A stretch of 45,761 nucleotides of DNA from Runella limosa DSM 17973 (GCF_000482465.1 NZ_KI519423.1:1-45761); one strand, 5' to 3'. Positions 6,629 to 15,402 are shown, numbered from the stretch's first letter. Notes: generated from the sequence alone by a model not told the origin. Translations and numbers: made by a program.

Positions 6629-9279
6629 AATATTTCTATCTTTTATTTTGCTATTTCTTGCTTATTCCTACGTTTTCTCAACAAAGAAAATGCGAAGTTT
6701 TTTGGCAACATGTTCAGGATGAAGACAAAAAGGGCGAACCAGATTTTGTATTTATTTTGAAACAACTTAATGCATATAAATTATGTGATCCCACTAAGAC
6801 GAGAATGGCAAATAACAAGATAGAAGAAATAAACAGTCGTATACTGGCGCAAAGAGATTCTGCGAGAAAGGAAAGAAACCGTGCTACAGCACTCTATTGG
6901 GCTTCTACAATTGACAAATTGATACCAGCACACCAACTTCAAGTGCTATTGAGAGCCGATAAATTGCATCCTAATTTGCAAATTATTCAACAAAAAATTG
7001 AACAAATATTTAGAGACACAACTACGTATTTATTTAAAGAAAAACTAATGTTTGACTTAGATTTATACAACAATCATAACAAATTTGTTATGAGCAAAAA
7101 TGATTCATTTCTTTATTTTGACGACAGAAATTCAAGAAGATTATTTTTGCTACCTAAGTTCAAAGAAATAACTCAATCATTTAAGAGCAAAGGGTTCTAC
7201 TTTTCCAAAAATAGAGATATTTTAATTAAAGTAAACCCAAACAATGTCTATGAATTTATAGATTTAAAATACCATAATCTTGACAAAAAAATCAACCTTG
7301 ATACAAATTTTACCCATAAATCAGACAAAATTCTTCAAATATTCTTATCACAAGATTCAAGAGTTGCAATAATTGAAGGAATTGGCAATGATAGTCATTT
7401 TTATATTTTCTTAAACAATGGAAATGAATTTAAGCTCCTCAAATCTTATGTAACCTCAAATGACCCATTAATAAACGAACAAAATATAATTGCAACAAAG
7501 CAACAACTTGGGAAAGACTCATCAACCTACTATTCTCTTCTCGAAGAAATACACAATAATAAATTTAATAATGATTGGCTTCAAAATGACAGCCTAAGCA
7601 TTAGAAGATATAGCGCAACGATCCAAACCTCAAATAATTTGACAGAGATAAAAATACTCAACATTGAAAATCAAAGATTAATAACAAAATTTTCATTTAA
7701 AAACACAATCAATGAAGCGATTGATGGTGTTTTTGTTTCTAACAGTAATCGCTACCTAATATGCCGTTTTAAACAGGCAGATGACTGGAACCTTATGGAA
7801 TTTGGTTACAAATATAGAATATTTGATTTAGAGCAAGGAAGCTTACCTAGTTTTCAACAATTTGAAAGCATTTTAGGCCATTCAATAATAGGAACAAGTT
7901 TTAACGGCCGTTATATTTGGAGTTATGATAAAATATGGGAAGTTAAAGGAGATTCACTAAAACTTATTTCTTTAGGCAGAATAAACACTTTTCATTTTCC
8001 ATATTTTTCCATAGGAACAAATGGAAATAGAATATTAAATTTATCAAACTATAATGGAATATATCCCATTATAGATACTACAAGTGATATTAATAAAATT
8101 GTTATTTCAAGAGAATCAGATTATTTACTTTCGTACCATTCAGGCACAAGTAAAGTGATTTTGTCAAACTTCTATGGAGATTCGATATTTAACATACCCT
8201 TAAGAAATACAATATCTAATTTAGGATTTAGTAACAATGGGGAATTTGCATTTTATCAGAATAATGGGTATTATAAAAGTGGCTTAAATGGAGAAATAAT
8301 TTACAATCATCCTTCTCATAAAATATTAAACATTAAAAACAATCAAATTGACTCCATATCTACAGAAGTTAGAAGTAACAATAGTGCTATTGCTTGGATT
8401 CCAGAATATACAAATATAAATGACAGTCTGATTTGTCTTAATTTTACTAATCATACCAGAGATTCCATTATAGTATTAAATTACAAAACATTAAAACCCT
8501 ACATGACCTTTAGAAAGGTATGTTTTAATTCAAGCGGCATTTTAGGGATATGTACTAATGGAAGACTTACATTTACAAATCAAACAAGCAAAATAGAATA
8601 TACTCCAAGTCGTAAAGACTTTAATAGACTTGATATATACGGAGATAGCTTAATCATTCTAAAAAAATTCGACAAAGTTTCTCAAAGAAATCAAGAATTA
8701 GAATTATTAGTATTAAGTAAAACCAAAATCAAAAAAGCAGGTTTTTTAAAGAACTTATCTCCAATAGAAAAAGTAATTACCTCTAAAACTGGCAAATATT
8801 TAATCACAGTACATACTAAAGAGGGAGCAATGATATGGAAAAAATACTCTGAAACATTTATAAAAATGCCTCTCAATATTAAAGGGCTAATAAATGCTTA
8901 TTTTGATGATACCGAGAAATTTATATGTTGGCACAGTAATAGTAAGATTGTAATACAAAATCTTAGCACCAATGAGTTTTCTATATTCTTTACTAATCAA
9001 AAAATAAACTATATTGATGCTTTTTTTTGTAATAGCAATACGGTTTACTTATTTTATAATAGATTTTTTTTTAATATACATATCAACAAATTCTTAAACA
9101 AAGAGGTTCTACTTGATGATCATATAACAAGTAGATTAGATAATATTGAGCGGAAAGAGCTTCAATTAAACTATTCTCAAATACAAAATTGGTTTAGAAA
9201 ATTTAACACTTTACTATCTCCACTAACAACACCACTTGAGCAAATGTATAATTTGAATCTAAAATATGACAATAAATAA
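6625..9279 (+). CDS. Exported propeller-like protein partnered with the membrane TIR protein
   Basis: The 884-residue protein starts with a signal peptide (about 1-19, ending near FSQQ). Residues about 75-125 form a charged helical region (SARKERNRATALYW... and LLRADKLHPN) like the linker between TM and WD40 parts in TIR-WD40 proteins. The remaining 700 residues are rich in short strands, Asn, Ser and aromatic residues, with repeated patterns such as 'GRYIWSYD', 'GNRILNLS' and 'GKYLITVH', suggesting a degenerate beta propeller. I recognise no enzyme motif. Coding DNA here is markedly AT-rich. It overlaps the TIR-TM gene upstream (ATGA) and the patatin gene downstream (14 bases). The probable role is a periplasmic sensor for the membrane TIR protein; this is inference. 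Confidence 0.65.
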   Translation: MKYFYLLFCYFLLIPTFSQQRKCEVFWQHVQDEDKKGEPDFVFILKQLNAYKLCDPTKTRMANNKIEEINSRILAQRDSARKERNRATALYWASTIDKLIPAHQLQVLLRADKLHPNLQIIQQKIEQIFRDTTTYLFKEKLMFDLDLYNNHNKFVMSKNDSFLYFDDRNSRRLFLLPKFKEITQSFKSKGFYFSKNRDILIKVNPNNVYEFIDLKYHNLDKKINLDTNFTHKSDKILQIFLSQDSRVAIIEGIGNDSHFYIFLNNGNEFKLLKSYVTSNDPLINEQNIIATKQQLGKDSSTYYSLLEEIHNNKFNNDWLQNDSLSIRRYSATIQTSNNLTEIKILNIENQRLITKFSFKNTINEAIDGVFVSNSNRYLICRFKQADDWNLMEFGYKYRIFDLEQGSLPSFQQFESILGHSIIGTSFNGRYIWSYDKIWEVKGDSLKLISLGRINTFHFPYFSIGTNGNRILNLSNYNGIYPIIDTTSDINKIVISRESDYLLSYHSGTSKVILSNFYGDSIFNIPLRNTISNLGFSNNGEFAFYQNNGYYKSGLNGEIIYNHPSHKILNIKNNQIDSISTEVRSNNSAIAWIPEYTNINDSLICLNFTNHTRDSIIVLNYKTLKPYMTFRKVCFNSSGILGICTNGRLTFTNQTSKIEYTPSRKDFNRLDIYGDSLIILKKFDKVSQRNQELELLVLSKTKIKKAGFLKNLSPIEKVITSKTGKYLITVHTKEGAMIWKKYSETFIKMPLNIKGLINAYFDDTEKFICWHSNSKIVIQNLSTNEFSIFFTNQKINYIDAFFCNSNTVYLFYNRFFFNIHINKFLNKEVLLDDHITSRLDNIERKELQLNYSQIQNWFRKFNTLLSPLTTPLEQMYNLNLKYDNK

Positions 9280-10357
9280 CCACCATCGTATTCTCGCCTT
9301 AGATGGCGGAGGCATTAGAGGGGCCATCACGCTCGGTTACCTCGAAAAAATTGAAGTAATACTCAGAGAACGCTATCAAAAGCCAGATTTTCGGCTTTGT
9401 GATTATTATGATTTAATCGGTGGTACGAGTACTGGGTCTATCATCGCTACATTGCTTGCGCTGGGCAAAAGCGTAGAACAGATAAAAACGCTGTATTTAG
9501 AATTAGGAGAAGCTATTTTTAGCGAAAAAGAGTCATTTCTGAGGCGGTATTTGCTCGCTAAATTCAAGCCCAACAAGCTTAAAGCCAAATTGGATGAACA
9601 CCTTGGGGAGCTCACTTTAGGGGCAGAGGAGTTAAAAACTGGCTTGGCTATCGTTACCAAGCGTTCGGATACAGGCGGCACTTGGGTTTTTCATAACAAT
9701 CCCCATGGTAAGTATTATGAGGCTAACAAAGGTATTTTGCTCAAAAACATCGTTAGGGCCAGTACGGCAGCTCCCAGTTATTTTGAGCCACAACAAGTCA
9801 ATGTAGGAAAAAACCAGCAAGGAATGTTTGTAGATGGAGGTGTGAGTATGTACAACAATCCTGCTCTGCTTCTTTTTATGATGGCTACGCTCCAAGGTTT
9901 TGGCTATCATTGGGAGGTTGGGGAGGATAAATTAATGATTACTTCTATCGGCACAGGTATTTCAAACGACCGTATAGAAATGACCGAAGCCGCCAAACGC
10001 AATAATTTATATTGGGCTTTAAACGCCGCAGATATGTATATGTACGATGCCAATATGCTTGGCGTAACAATACTACAATACCTGTCAGAAAGCCCAACGG
10101 CTATACGCATTAATCGAGAAATAGGCGATATGAAGGGAGATTTATTGGGCGGACAAAAATTCTTACATTACCTACGGTATAACATCAATTTAGATGAAAA
10201 TGAGCTAAATTCATTGGGTTTTACGAACATTAACCTCCAGTCACTTCGCGAAATGTCTAAAGCTGAAAACCGTTTTCTTTTAGCTGATATTGGAACTAAA
10301 GCAGCAGAAAAACAGGTCAAAATTGAACACTTTCCTAAATCATTTGATATGGGTTAA
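9266..10357 (+). CDS. Patatin-like phospholipase, CapV-type effector
   Basis: The 363-residue protein has all patatin hallmarks: an oxyanion loop DGGGIRG (13-19), the nucleophile elbow GTSTG (53-57, Ser55), and the catalytic aspartate in DGG (190-192). No signal peptide or membrane segment is seen. It resembles bacterial CapV-type patatins that cut membrane phospholipids when a cyclic nucleotide binds in CBASS immunity. No cGAS/DncV-type cyclase is present in the window, so here it is more likely switched by a TIR-derived signal or through the SLOG protein. That switch is inference. It is the last gene of the operon and overlaps its neighbour by 14 bases. It faces the minus-strand SoxB gene across 16 bases with no obvious terminator. 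Confidence 0.9.
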   Translation: MTINNHHRILALDGGGIRGAITLGYLEKIEVILRERYQKPDFRLCDYYDLIGGTSTGSIIATLLALGKSVEQIKTLYLELGEAIFSEKESFLRRYLLAKFKPNKLKAKLDEHLGELTLGAEELKTGLAIVTKRSDTGGTWVFHNNPHGKYYEANKGILLKNIVRASTAAPSYFEPQQVNVGKNQQGMFVDGGVSMYNNPALLLFMMATLQGFGYHWEVGEDKLMITSIGTGISNDRIEMTEAAKRNNLYWALNAADMYMYDANMLGVTILQYLSESPTAIRINREIGDMKGDLLGGQKFLHYLRYNINLDENELNSLGFTNINLQSLREMSKAENRFLLADIGTKAAEKQVKIEHFPKSFDMG

Positions 10358-10373
10358 TTAATTTCTTTGATTT

Positions 10374-12035
10374 CTACAAAAATTGATAATCCACGCCCGA
10401 AACTTGCGAAAGCAGCGTTTGGGGGGCATCAAGTACCTTGGCCGATTGGCGTAATTTAGGGCTTACGGGCGAAAATTCTTTCAAATAATCTTTCATTACT
10501 GAATGTAACGTATAGGCCGTATTACGCGCTTCTTTGACACCTCTCATGCGGCAAAGCATGTCTTCGGGGTCGCCGTCGCGTTCGCAGGCTGCAATGGTGT
10601 AGGTTTGTTCGGGTTGAAGCAGCTTGCCGCCAATCATTACTTTTTTTACCCGTTGACCCACGCGTTCAAATGCCTTAAACTCTACTTCCATGCCTTTAAA
10701 ACGCACTACCCAACCTCCAAAACGCTTGGTAGCATCTTGGGCAAATACATTTTGTAGTTCTTTTTCTAACCAATCTACCAGTTGTTGGCCCGTGGCTTTT
10801 CCCACGCGGACGGTGGCATCTACGGGAAGCATATCATATAAATAACCTTCGGTGATTGCTACTTTGCCAGAGGCATCGGGTATGCGCGGTGGACAAAACC
10901 GAAAACCGTTTGATAACACAATTTCTGAATTTACTTTCCATTTGAGGGCATCCACAATGAGCGTATCAATGGTATTTTCAACCACCATGTTTCGGTACAA
11001 AGGCTCAGTGCTATAGCCAATTATGTGGTTGATTTGGGCATGATAAGGCTTTTCAATTTCCTCCACCAGCTTTTTGATTTCGGGCTTGGCGGGGTATTTT
11101 TTGGGGTTTACTTCAATCAATTCGTAGTCTTCTCCTACAATTTTTCCGTCTTTCACTTGCAAATTAAGCTGCCCAATAAATGACCCAAATGCGCCTGGTT
11201 CTACTACTTTGGCATATTCGCACTGAATCGGCTTACGGACTCGTTCGTGGGTATCGGCTCCAAAAACATAGTCCACACCTTTGGCATCGGGGTGGTTGGC
11301 CAACGCAATTTGTTGAGATAACCCTATGTGTGCCAACACAATCACAAAATCACACTGCTCTTGTTGCTTTAACACTTCCACCCAATACTTGATGTTGTCT
11401 TCGGGCTTGGTGTAAATAATTCCTTTACTGTAATAAGGCGACTGACGGACTGGTACTAGGTGGTCGGTGTATCCTAAAAAACCAATCTTCACCCCCAATT
11501 TGTGAATGATATGGTACGGCTGAAAAACCAGTTCTCCTTTTTTCCCTTCGCCTAAGTCATGATACATATTGGTGCAAATCTTGGGAGCCATCAACCCTCC
11601 CATCAACTTTTGCATATTTTGTTTGTAATACACCACTTCCCAGTTACCAGGCAAATACAAATCATAGCCCATGGCATTGAGCAGTGGTACAAACGCCTGC
11701 CCCGACGTTTTGACCGACAGCATACTCCCTTGAAACATATCACCCGTGTCCATCACAAAGGTGTTATCGGGGTTTTGTTTGCGGATTTGGTCGATGGCCG
11801 TGGCGAGGTGGGCGTACCCGCCTGCTTTACGGAATGTAAGCTGCTTGTTCTCCCAAAAAAGCTCATCGTGCGCATGAAGCTGGCAATGAACGTCCGTGGT
11901 TTGGAGTAAAGTAATGGTGCCGTTTTGAGTTGGGGGAGCTGGCGGTTCATTGTTTACTTCAGGTAAAACCGTCGAATTTTCTGTCACTAATCCTGCCAAT
12001 AGGCTTGCTTGAATGAATTGTCGTCTTGAGTGCAT
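10374..12035 (-). CDS. soxB: SoxB-like thiosulfohydrolase, Tat-exported
   Basis: The 553-residue protein belongs to the metallophosphoesterase/5'-nucleotidase superfamily but carries SoxB-specific marks: GNWEV instead of the nucleotidase GNHE, and the C-terminal segment ACERDGDPEDMLCRMRGV. Metal ligands are visible in TTDVHCQL (Asp48, His50), DTGDMF, LAHIGL and GADTHE. The N-terminus has a twin-arginine signal (SRRQFIQASLLAG), as expected for a periplasmic manganese enzyme folded before export. SoxB hydrolyses the SoxYZ-bound sulfonate to release sulfate during thiosulfate oxidation. It is the third gene of a minus-strand unit after a TsdA-like cytochrome and a DsrE-like protein. No SoxYZ, SoxAX or SoxCD is in the window, so its carrier is unknown and the true substrate may differ. 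Confidence 0.8.
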   Translation of the reverse strand: MHSRRQFIQASLLAGLVTENSTVLPEVNNEPPAPPTQNGTITLLQTTDVHCQLHAHDELFWENKQLTFRKAGGYAHLATAIDQIRKQNPDNTFVMDTGDMFQGSMLSVKTSGQAFVPLLNAMGYDLYLPGNWEVVYYKQNMQKLMGGLMAPKICTNMYHDLGEGKKGELVFQPYHIIHKLGVKIGFLGYTDHLVPVRQSPYYSKGIIYTKPEDNIKYWVEVLKQQEQCDFVIVLAHIGLSQQIALANHPDAKGVDYVFGADTHERVRKPIQCEYAKVVEPGAFGSFIGQLNLQVKDGKIVGEDYELIEVNPKKYPAKPEIKKLVEEIEKPYHAQINHIIGYSTEPLYRNMVVENTIDTLIVDALKWKVNSEIVLSNGFRFCPPRIPDASGKVAITEGYLYDMLPVDATVRVGKATGQQLVDWLEKELQNVFAQDATKRFGGWVVRFKGMEVEFKAFERVGQRVKKVMIGGKLLQPEQTYTIAACERDGDPEDMLCRMRGVKEARNTAYTLHSVMKDYLKEFSPVSPKLRQSAKVLDAPQTLLSQVSGVDYQFL

Positions 12036-12087
12036 AGGTTAACTGGGATTTTGGATTTCTCGTATCTCGAAATGACAAATTAATAGC

Positions 12088-12510
12088 CTAAAATCCTGCT
12101 TTGATGTACGCCCATCCCTCTTCTTGTTTGAGCACCAACTCGGCAATGCCAACAGGCACAAAGCTTGCTTCGGGTAGTATTTCAGATTTATCAATTTTGC
12201 GTTGTTTCAACGTATTCTCGCACACCGCAAAGGTCACTCCCCTCGCTTTTAATGCTTCAATTTCTTTTGCAGTTCTAGCTTCGTTTTTTTTCATAAAACC
12301 AATACCATTGTTATGAACCACCACTTCGATTTGGGCATTTTTCCAGTAATCCAGCACGTTGGAAAGCTGTTTGGCCAAAGCCTTATGCGCCAATGTATCG
12401 CTGGTAGCTAAGTGAAAAACAACTTTGTGAACTTTTTCGGTTTGTTGGGCAAGACTTTGGGTAGTAAAACCCGACAGGATAACCAATAAGGCAATCAGGA
12501 CTTTTTTCAT
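12088..12510 (-). CDS. Exported DsrE/DsrF-like sulfur-relay protein
   Basis: The 140-residue protein has a cleavable signal peptide (about 1-21, ending in SLAQQ) and then a single DsrE-like alpha/beta domain: VHKVVFHLATSD, IEVVVHNNGIGFM, and GVTFAVCENTLKQRKI, whose Cys is the expected persulfide-carrying residue. DsrE-family proteins move sulfane sulfur or help related enzymes; periplasmic forms are poorly characterised. It lies 20 bases after the cytochrome gene and 52 bases before soxB on the same strand, so the three form an operon. The likely role is carrying or handling sulfur intermediates for the neighbouring SoxB and cytochrome, possibly in place of SoxYZ. That is inference from position only. 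Confidence 0.8.
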   Translation of the reverse strand: MKKVLIALLVILSGFTTQSLAQQTEKVHKVVFHLATSDTLAHKALAKQLSNVLDYWKNAQIEVVVHNNGIGFMKKNEARTAKEIEALKARGVTFAVCENTLKQRKIDKSEILPEASFVPVGIAELVLKQEEGWAYIKAGF

Positions 12511-12530
12511 TGAATACTAATGTTAAGAGT

Positions 12531-13577
12531 TTACGATTTTTTCTTGTGCTTTTCCTTCCATTCCTTAATAGGTTTGAAAGGCCCGTACTTGTGTTGTTGT
12601 TCCGAAAAAGGATCCGCATAAGGGCCAAAAGGATGGTCGAAAGGTTTGACAGCGATGTTGGGCCAATCCTTGCTCAAATCTTTGCTAGGGCGTGGCATCG
12701 AATTGACAAAAGCCGCCACATCCCACGACTCTTCGTCCGACAACTGCGGGCGTTCGTATGTTGCCCCAAAAGGCATGTTGTATTTTACGTAGCCCGCCAA
12801 ATTGGAAAGGCGAAACAAACCTGCACCATTGTTGTAACTATGCTCGCCCCACAGTGGCGGATAAGTGTAGGTACGCCCGCCTTCGGCCATCACGCCCTCG
12901 CCATTGGCTTGGTGGCAGCTTTGGCATTTTTGTTCATAAACAACTCTTCCTTTATCGGGGTCAGCGGCGCGCTTCATTAGTTTGAGTTTGTAAATTCCCG
13001 AACCGCGTGGGGTATATTTTTTAGGAACATCGCCTCCAATCCACTTGATATAGGCCAAAATTGCCTGCATTTCGCGGCTAGTAGAGTCAAGGGCTTTCCC
13101 GTTAAGGCTACGTTCAAAGCAATCGTTTACTCGTTTTATTTGGTTTTCTACCGTCCCCGAACGTTCACGGAATTTGGGGTAATTGGCTTGTACGGCAAAG
13201 TAGTTGTTGCCCCAGGGCTGAGTGCCCGCGTTGAGGTGGCAGTTTTGGCAATTCATCCCGTTGGAAATCGCTTTTACCTTTCCTCTAGGGCCAAGGTAAT
13301 CGGCCGTATGCGCAATGAGCTCTTTTCCGTATTCAATTTGACTTCTTTTTTCGGGCGAAAGTTTTTCCAAACGCCAATCGGCAGGTTGTGTCCAAAGCGC
13401 GTGGAAGTTGGTATCATAAGGAGTGACGGCGGCAGTATCGGCCGTTGCGAAGGAGGCAGTATAGTTTTTTAGCCAATCTGACTCGCCCAAAATATACGAA
13501 CCAATAAGACCTATTGCATATAAAGCGACAACAATAATGAGCACGGTAAGTACGCGCACAACGTTAAGTAATTTCAT
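12531..13577 (-). CDS. TsdA-like dihaem cytochrome c, putative thiosulfate dehydrogenase
   Basis: The 348-residue protein has an N-terminal membrane helix (about 8-28) and two c-type haem sites, CQNCH (110-114) and CQSCH (218-222). The first domain reads SNGMNCQNCHLNAGTQPWG, followed by QIKRVNDCFERSLNG. This pattern and Cys153 resemble thiosulfate dehydrogenase TsdA, in which a cysteine in the corresponding RxNxC segment binds a haem iron. TsdA couples two thiosulfates to tetrathionate. SoxA is related and remains an alternative. It is the first gene of the cytochrome-DsrE-soxB unit, and a CRP-like palindrome lies 59 bp upstream of the start. The membrane anchor would hold it facing the periplasm close to the respiratory chain. 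Confidence 0.7.
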   Translation of the reverse strand: MKLLNVVRVLTVLIIVVALYAIGLIGSYILGESDWLKNYTASFATADTAAVTPYDTNFHALWTQPADWRLEKLSPEKRSQIEYGKELIAHTADYLGPRGKVKAISNGMNCQNCHLNAGTQPWGNNYFAVQANYPKFRERSGTVENQIKRVNDCFERSLNGKALDSTSREMQAILAYIKWIGGDVPKKYTPRGSGIYKLKLMKRAADPDKGRVVYEQKCQSCHQANGEGVMAEGGRTYTYPPLWGEHSYNNGAGLFRLSNLAGYVKYNMPFGATYERPQLSDEESWDVAAFVNSMPRPSKDLSKDWPNIAVKPFDHPFGPYADPFSEQQHKYGPFKPIKEWKEKHKKKS

Positions 13578-13635
13578 ACGGACGAATGAGGTTGTAATCG
13601 AGAACGCTAAATTCTATATAATTTTTTCATTGAAA

Positions 13636-13651
13636 TGTGACATTTGTTACA
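13636..13651 (-). promoter_or_regulatory. CRP-like palindromic operator upstream of the cytochrome-DsrE-soxB unit
   Basis: On the minus strand this is TGTAACAAATGTCACA, a near-perfect 16-bp palindrome fitting TGTGA-N6-TCACA. It ends 59 bp before the cytochrome start. Similar sites sit at the same distance upstream of the persulfide dioxygenase and TSUP genes. The likely binder is the Crp/Fnr protein encoded at 22235-22870. Confidence 0.6.
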
Positions 13652-13662
13652 GTCAACAAAAA

Positions 13663-13691
13663 AAGGTGGCCTCTGCTAGAGAGGCCACCTT
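13663..13691 (-). terminator. Terminator of the susC-susD unit
   Basis: Arms AAGGTGGCCTCT (13663-13674) and AGAGGCCACCTT (13680-13691) form a perfect 12-bp stem with loop GCTAG. On the minus strand it is followed by a run of seven T. It lies 28 bases after the susD stop. Confidence 0.9.
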
Positions 13692-13718
13692 CCAAAATAG
13701 TGATTTACTTGCTATTTA

Positions 13719-15398
13719 TTAGTAGCTATCGTTTTGTTTAAGATAACCTACTAGGTTCGACGCTCCGTCGATGGCCGTTTGAGGAATCGGGAAAATACGT
13801 TTTTTCGGGTCATTGTTGGTTTTTTCAGTCCAAGTACCTTCGTATTTACCAAAACGAATCATGTCCGTACGGCGTTGGGCTTCCCAATAAAACTCAAACC
13901 CACGTTCACGGAAAAGCAAGTCGAGGGTCATGCTGGTCAAAGCTGGTGCAGGCGTACCTACTGCTTTGCGTGCAGCACGTACCGTATTTACATCTGCCAA
14001 AGCCCCAGCGGCATCGTTGCTCTTGCGAAGTTTGGCTTCAGCACGCATCAAATACGCATCTGCCAAACGGAAAATCACGAGGTCAGCATCGCCGAGGTTA
14101 CGACCAGAAGATGATTTTTTGCTAAATTCATACTTCAACACGCGGTAGCCTGTGTTGTAGTCGCTACCTACTACCGTAAAGTTTACTTGTTCCGTAAAGT
14201 TCACGGCCAAAGTTGGACGGTTACGTGTTACGTTGAAAAGTTTTCCTACTCGGTAGTTGTTTCCACAACGTACAAAAGCACCATTGACACGGATTAAACC
14301 GTACTGCGTTCCGCGCAAAATTCCACGGTTCATTTCAAACTTATCAGCCGCAATACACGAGTCAGCAGGCATCGTCCAGTTTTGTTTAAAGAAACGAGGG
14401 TCAATACCCGCAGGATCTTTTCCGTCGTTTGCCTGAACCCAAGATTGGTAAAAATCTGGCGTGATGGCAGGGCCGTCGGTTCCGTTTGCAGCAGGGAAAG
14501 CAGGCAATGGGAACTGGTCACCCGACAACGAGAAATACGCCATACGGTTGTGGCCGTTGAGTTCGGCACGTTGTTCCCCTACAAAAATCAACTCTTTGTT
14601 GCTGTTGTTATCGGAGTTAAACATTGAGAAATAATCGGCCGACAAACTATACTGACCTGAGCTGATGATTTTGTCGGTGTATTCGACCACTTTGTCCATG
14701 TCCTCCGGTTTAAACTGGAAGCTGGTAGCGTAGCGATCACGATAGACGGCAGCATTGAGGTGCAAACGTGCTAACAATCCCCATACAGCACCTTTGGTAA
14801 GGCGACCAGGCCCAACGGTTGTCAGCAAACTAGGTTCAACGGCCAAAAATTCCGCTTTCAAGTACTCAACCGCTTGGTCGCCGCGCAAAATCACCGAAAG
14901 ACCATTGGCATCTTCTTTCGAGAATACCAGTCCAAACAAATCGAGCAACAACAAATTGTAGTAAGCACGCATCCCACGGGCTTCAGCGATGTAGGTCTTA
15001 GCGTTGGTGTCGTTGATATTTGGCAACGCACTCATGGCCGTCACGGCGCGCGAAATCCCCTGCGTAAGTAGCAACCAAGTGTTTCTTATGTTAGGGTCGG
15101 TGCTAGTATGCGTGTGTTGGTGCATGGCCAAATAAATCCCATTGTCACCCCAGTCGGTACCACCTCGGTAAGGTAAAATAGCCTCGTCCGAAGAAATTTC
15201 TTGGATGGCAAAGTAGTTGGTATGCAAGAAAATATTGGGCAACTGCGCATATACAGGGGCAAGGCTACCGTCGGCCGCTTGCTTGTCGGTCAAGCCCGAT
15301 GCCGATGATTCATCCAGTACTTTTTCAACCAAATCAGTACAACTGTTGAGGGTTAAAAGCGCACAAGAAATGAAGGATATGATAAGTATTTTTTTCAT
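13719..15398 (-). CDS. SusD/RagB-family outer-membrane lipoprotein
   Basis: The 559-residue protein has a lipoprotein signal with the lipobox LLTLNSC (Cys20) and the SusD outline: helical TPR-like regions (YIAEARGMRAYYNLLLLDLFG, the typical 'RaflRA.yyf.L...yG' segment) and the C-terminal family signature FRERGFEFYWEAQRRTDMIRFGK. SusD proteins sit on the outer face of the outer membrane and act as the lid and ligand binder of the matching SusC channel. It directly follows susC (4 bases) and is followed by a strong terminator, so the pair is a complete unit. No glycoside hydrolase or other degradative gene is next to it, so the substrate is unknown; the surrounding genes are for sulfur metabolism. 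Confidence 0.95.
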   Translation of the reverse strand: MKKILIISFISCALLTLNSCTDLVEKVLDESSASGLTDKQAADGSLAPVYAQLPNIFLHTNYFAIQEISSDEAILPYRGGTDWGDNGIYLAMHQHTHTSTDPNIRNTWLLLTQGISRAVTAMSALPNINDTNAKTYIAEARGMRAYYNLLLLDLFGLVFSKEDANGLSVILRGDQAVEYLKAEFLAVEPSLLTTVGPGRLTKGAVWGLLARLHLNAAVYRDRYATSFQFKPEDMDKVVEYTDKIISSGQYSLSADYFSMFNSDNNSNKELIFVGEQRAELNGHNRMAYFSLSGDQFPLPAFPAANGTDGPAITPDFYQSWVQANDGKDPAGIDPRFFKQNWTMPADSCIAADKFEMNRGILRGTQYGLIRVNGAFVRCGNNYRVGKLFNVTRNRPTLAVNFTEQVNFTVVGSDYNTGYRVLKYEFSKKSSSGRNLGDADLVIFRLADAYLMRAEAKLRKSNDAAGALADVNTVRAARKAVGTPAPALTSMTLDLLFRERGFEFYWEAQRRTDMIRFGKYEGTWTEKTNNDPKKRIFPIPQTAIDGASNLVGYLKQNDSY

Positions 15399-15402
15399 GT
15401 TC

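Noticed and set aside
1096-10357. Calling the island a CBASS system because of the patatin
   Set aside because: No cGAS/DncV-like nucleotidyltransferase, Cap2/Cap3 or other CBASS component is encoded; the only nucleotidyltransferase in the window is a small AbiEii/MNT-type protein 9 kb away.
1096-10357. Calling the island a plain Thoeris system
   Set aside because: ThsB-type TIR genes are present but there is no ThsA (Sir2-SLOG or membrane effector); the SLOG protein is free-standing.
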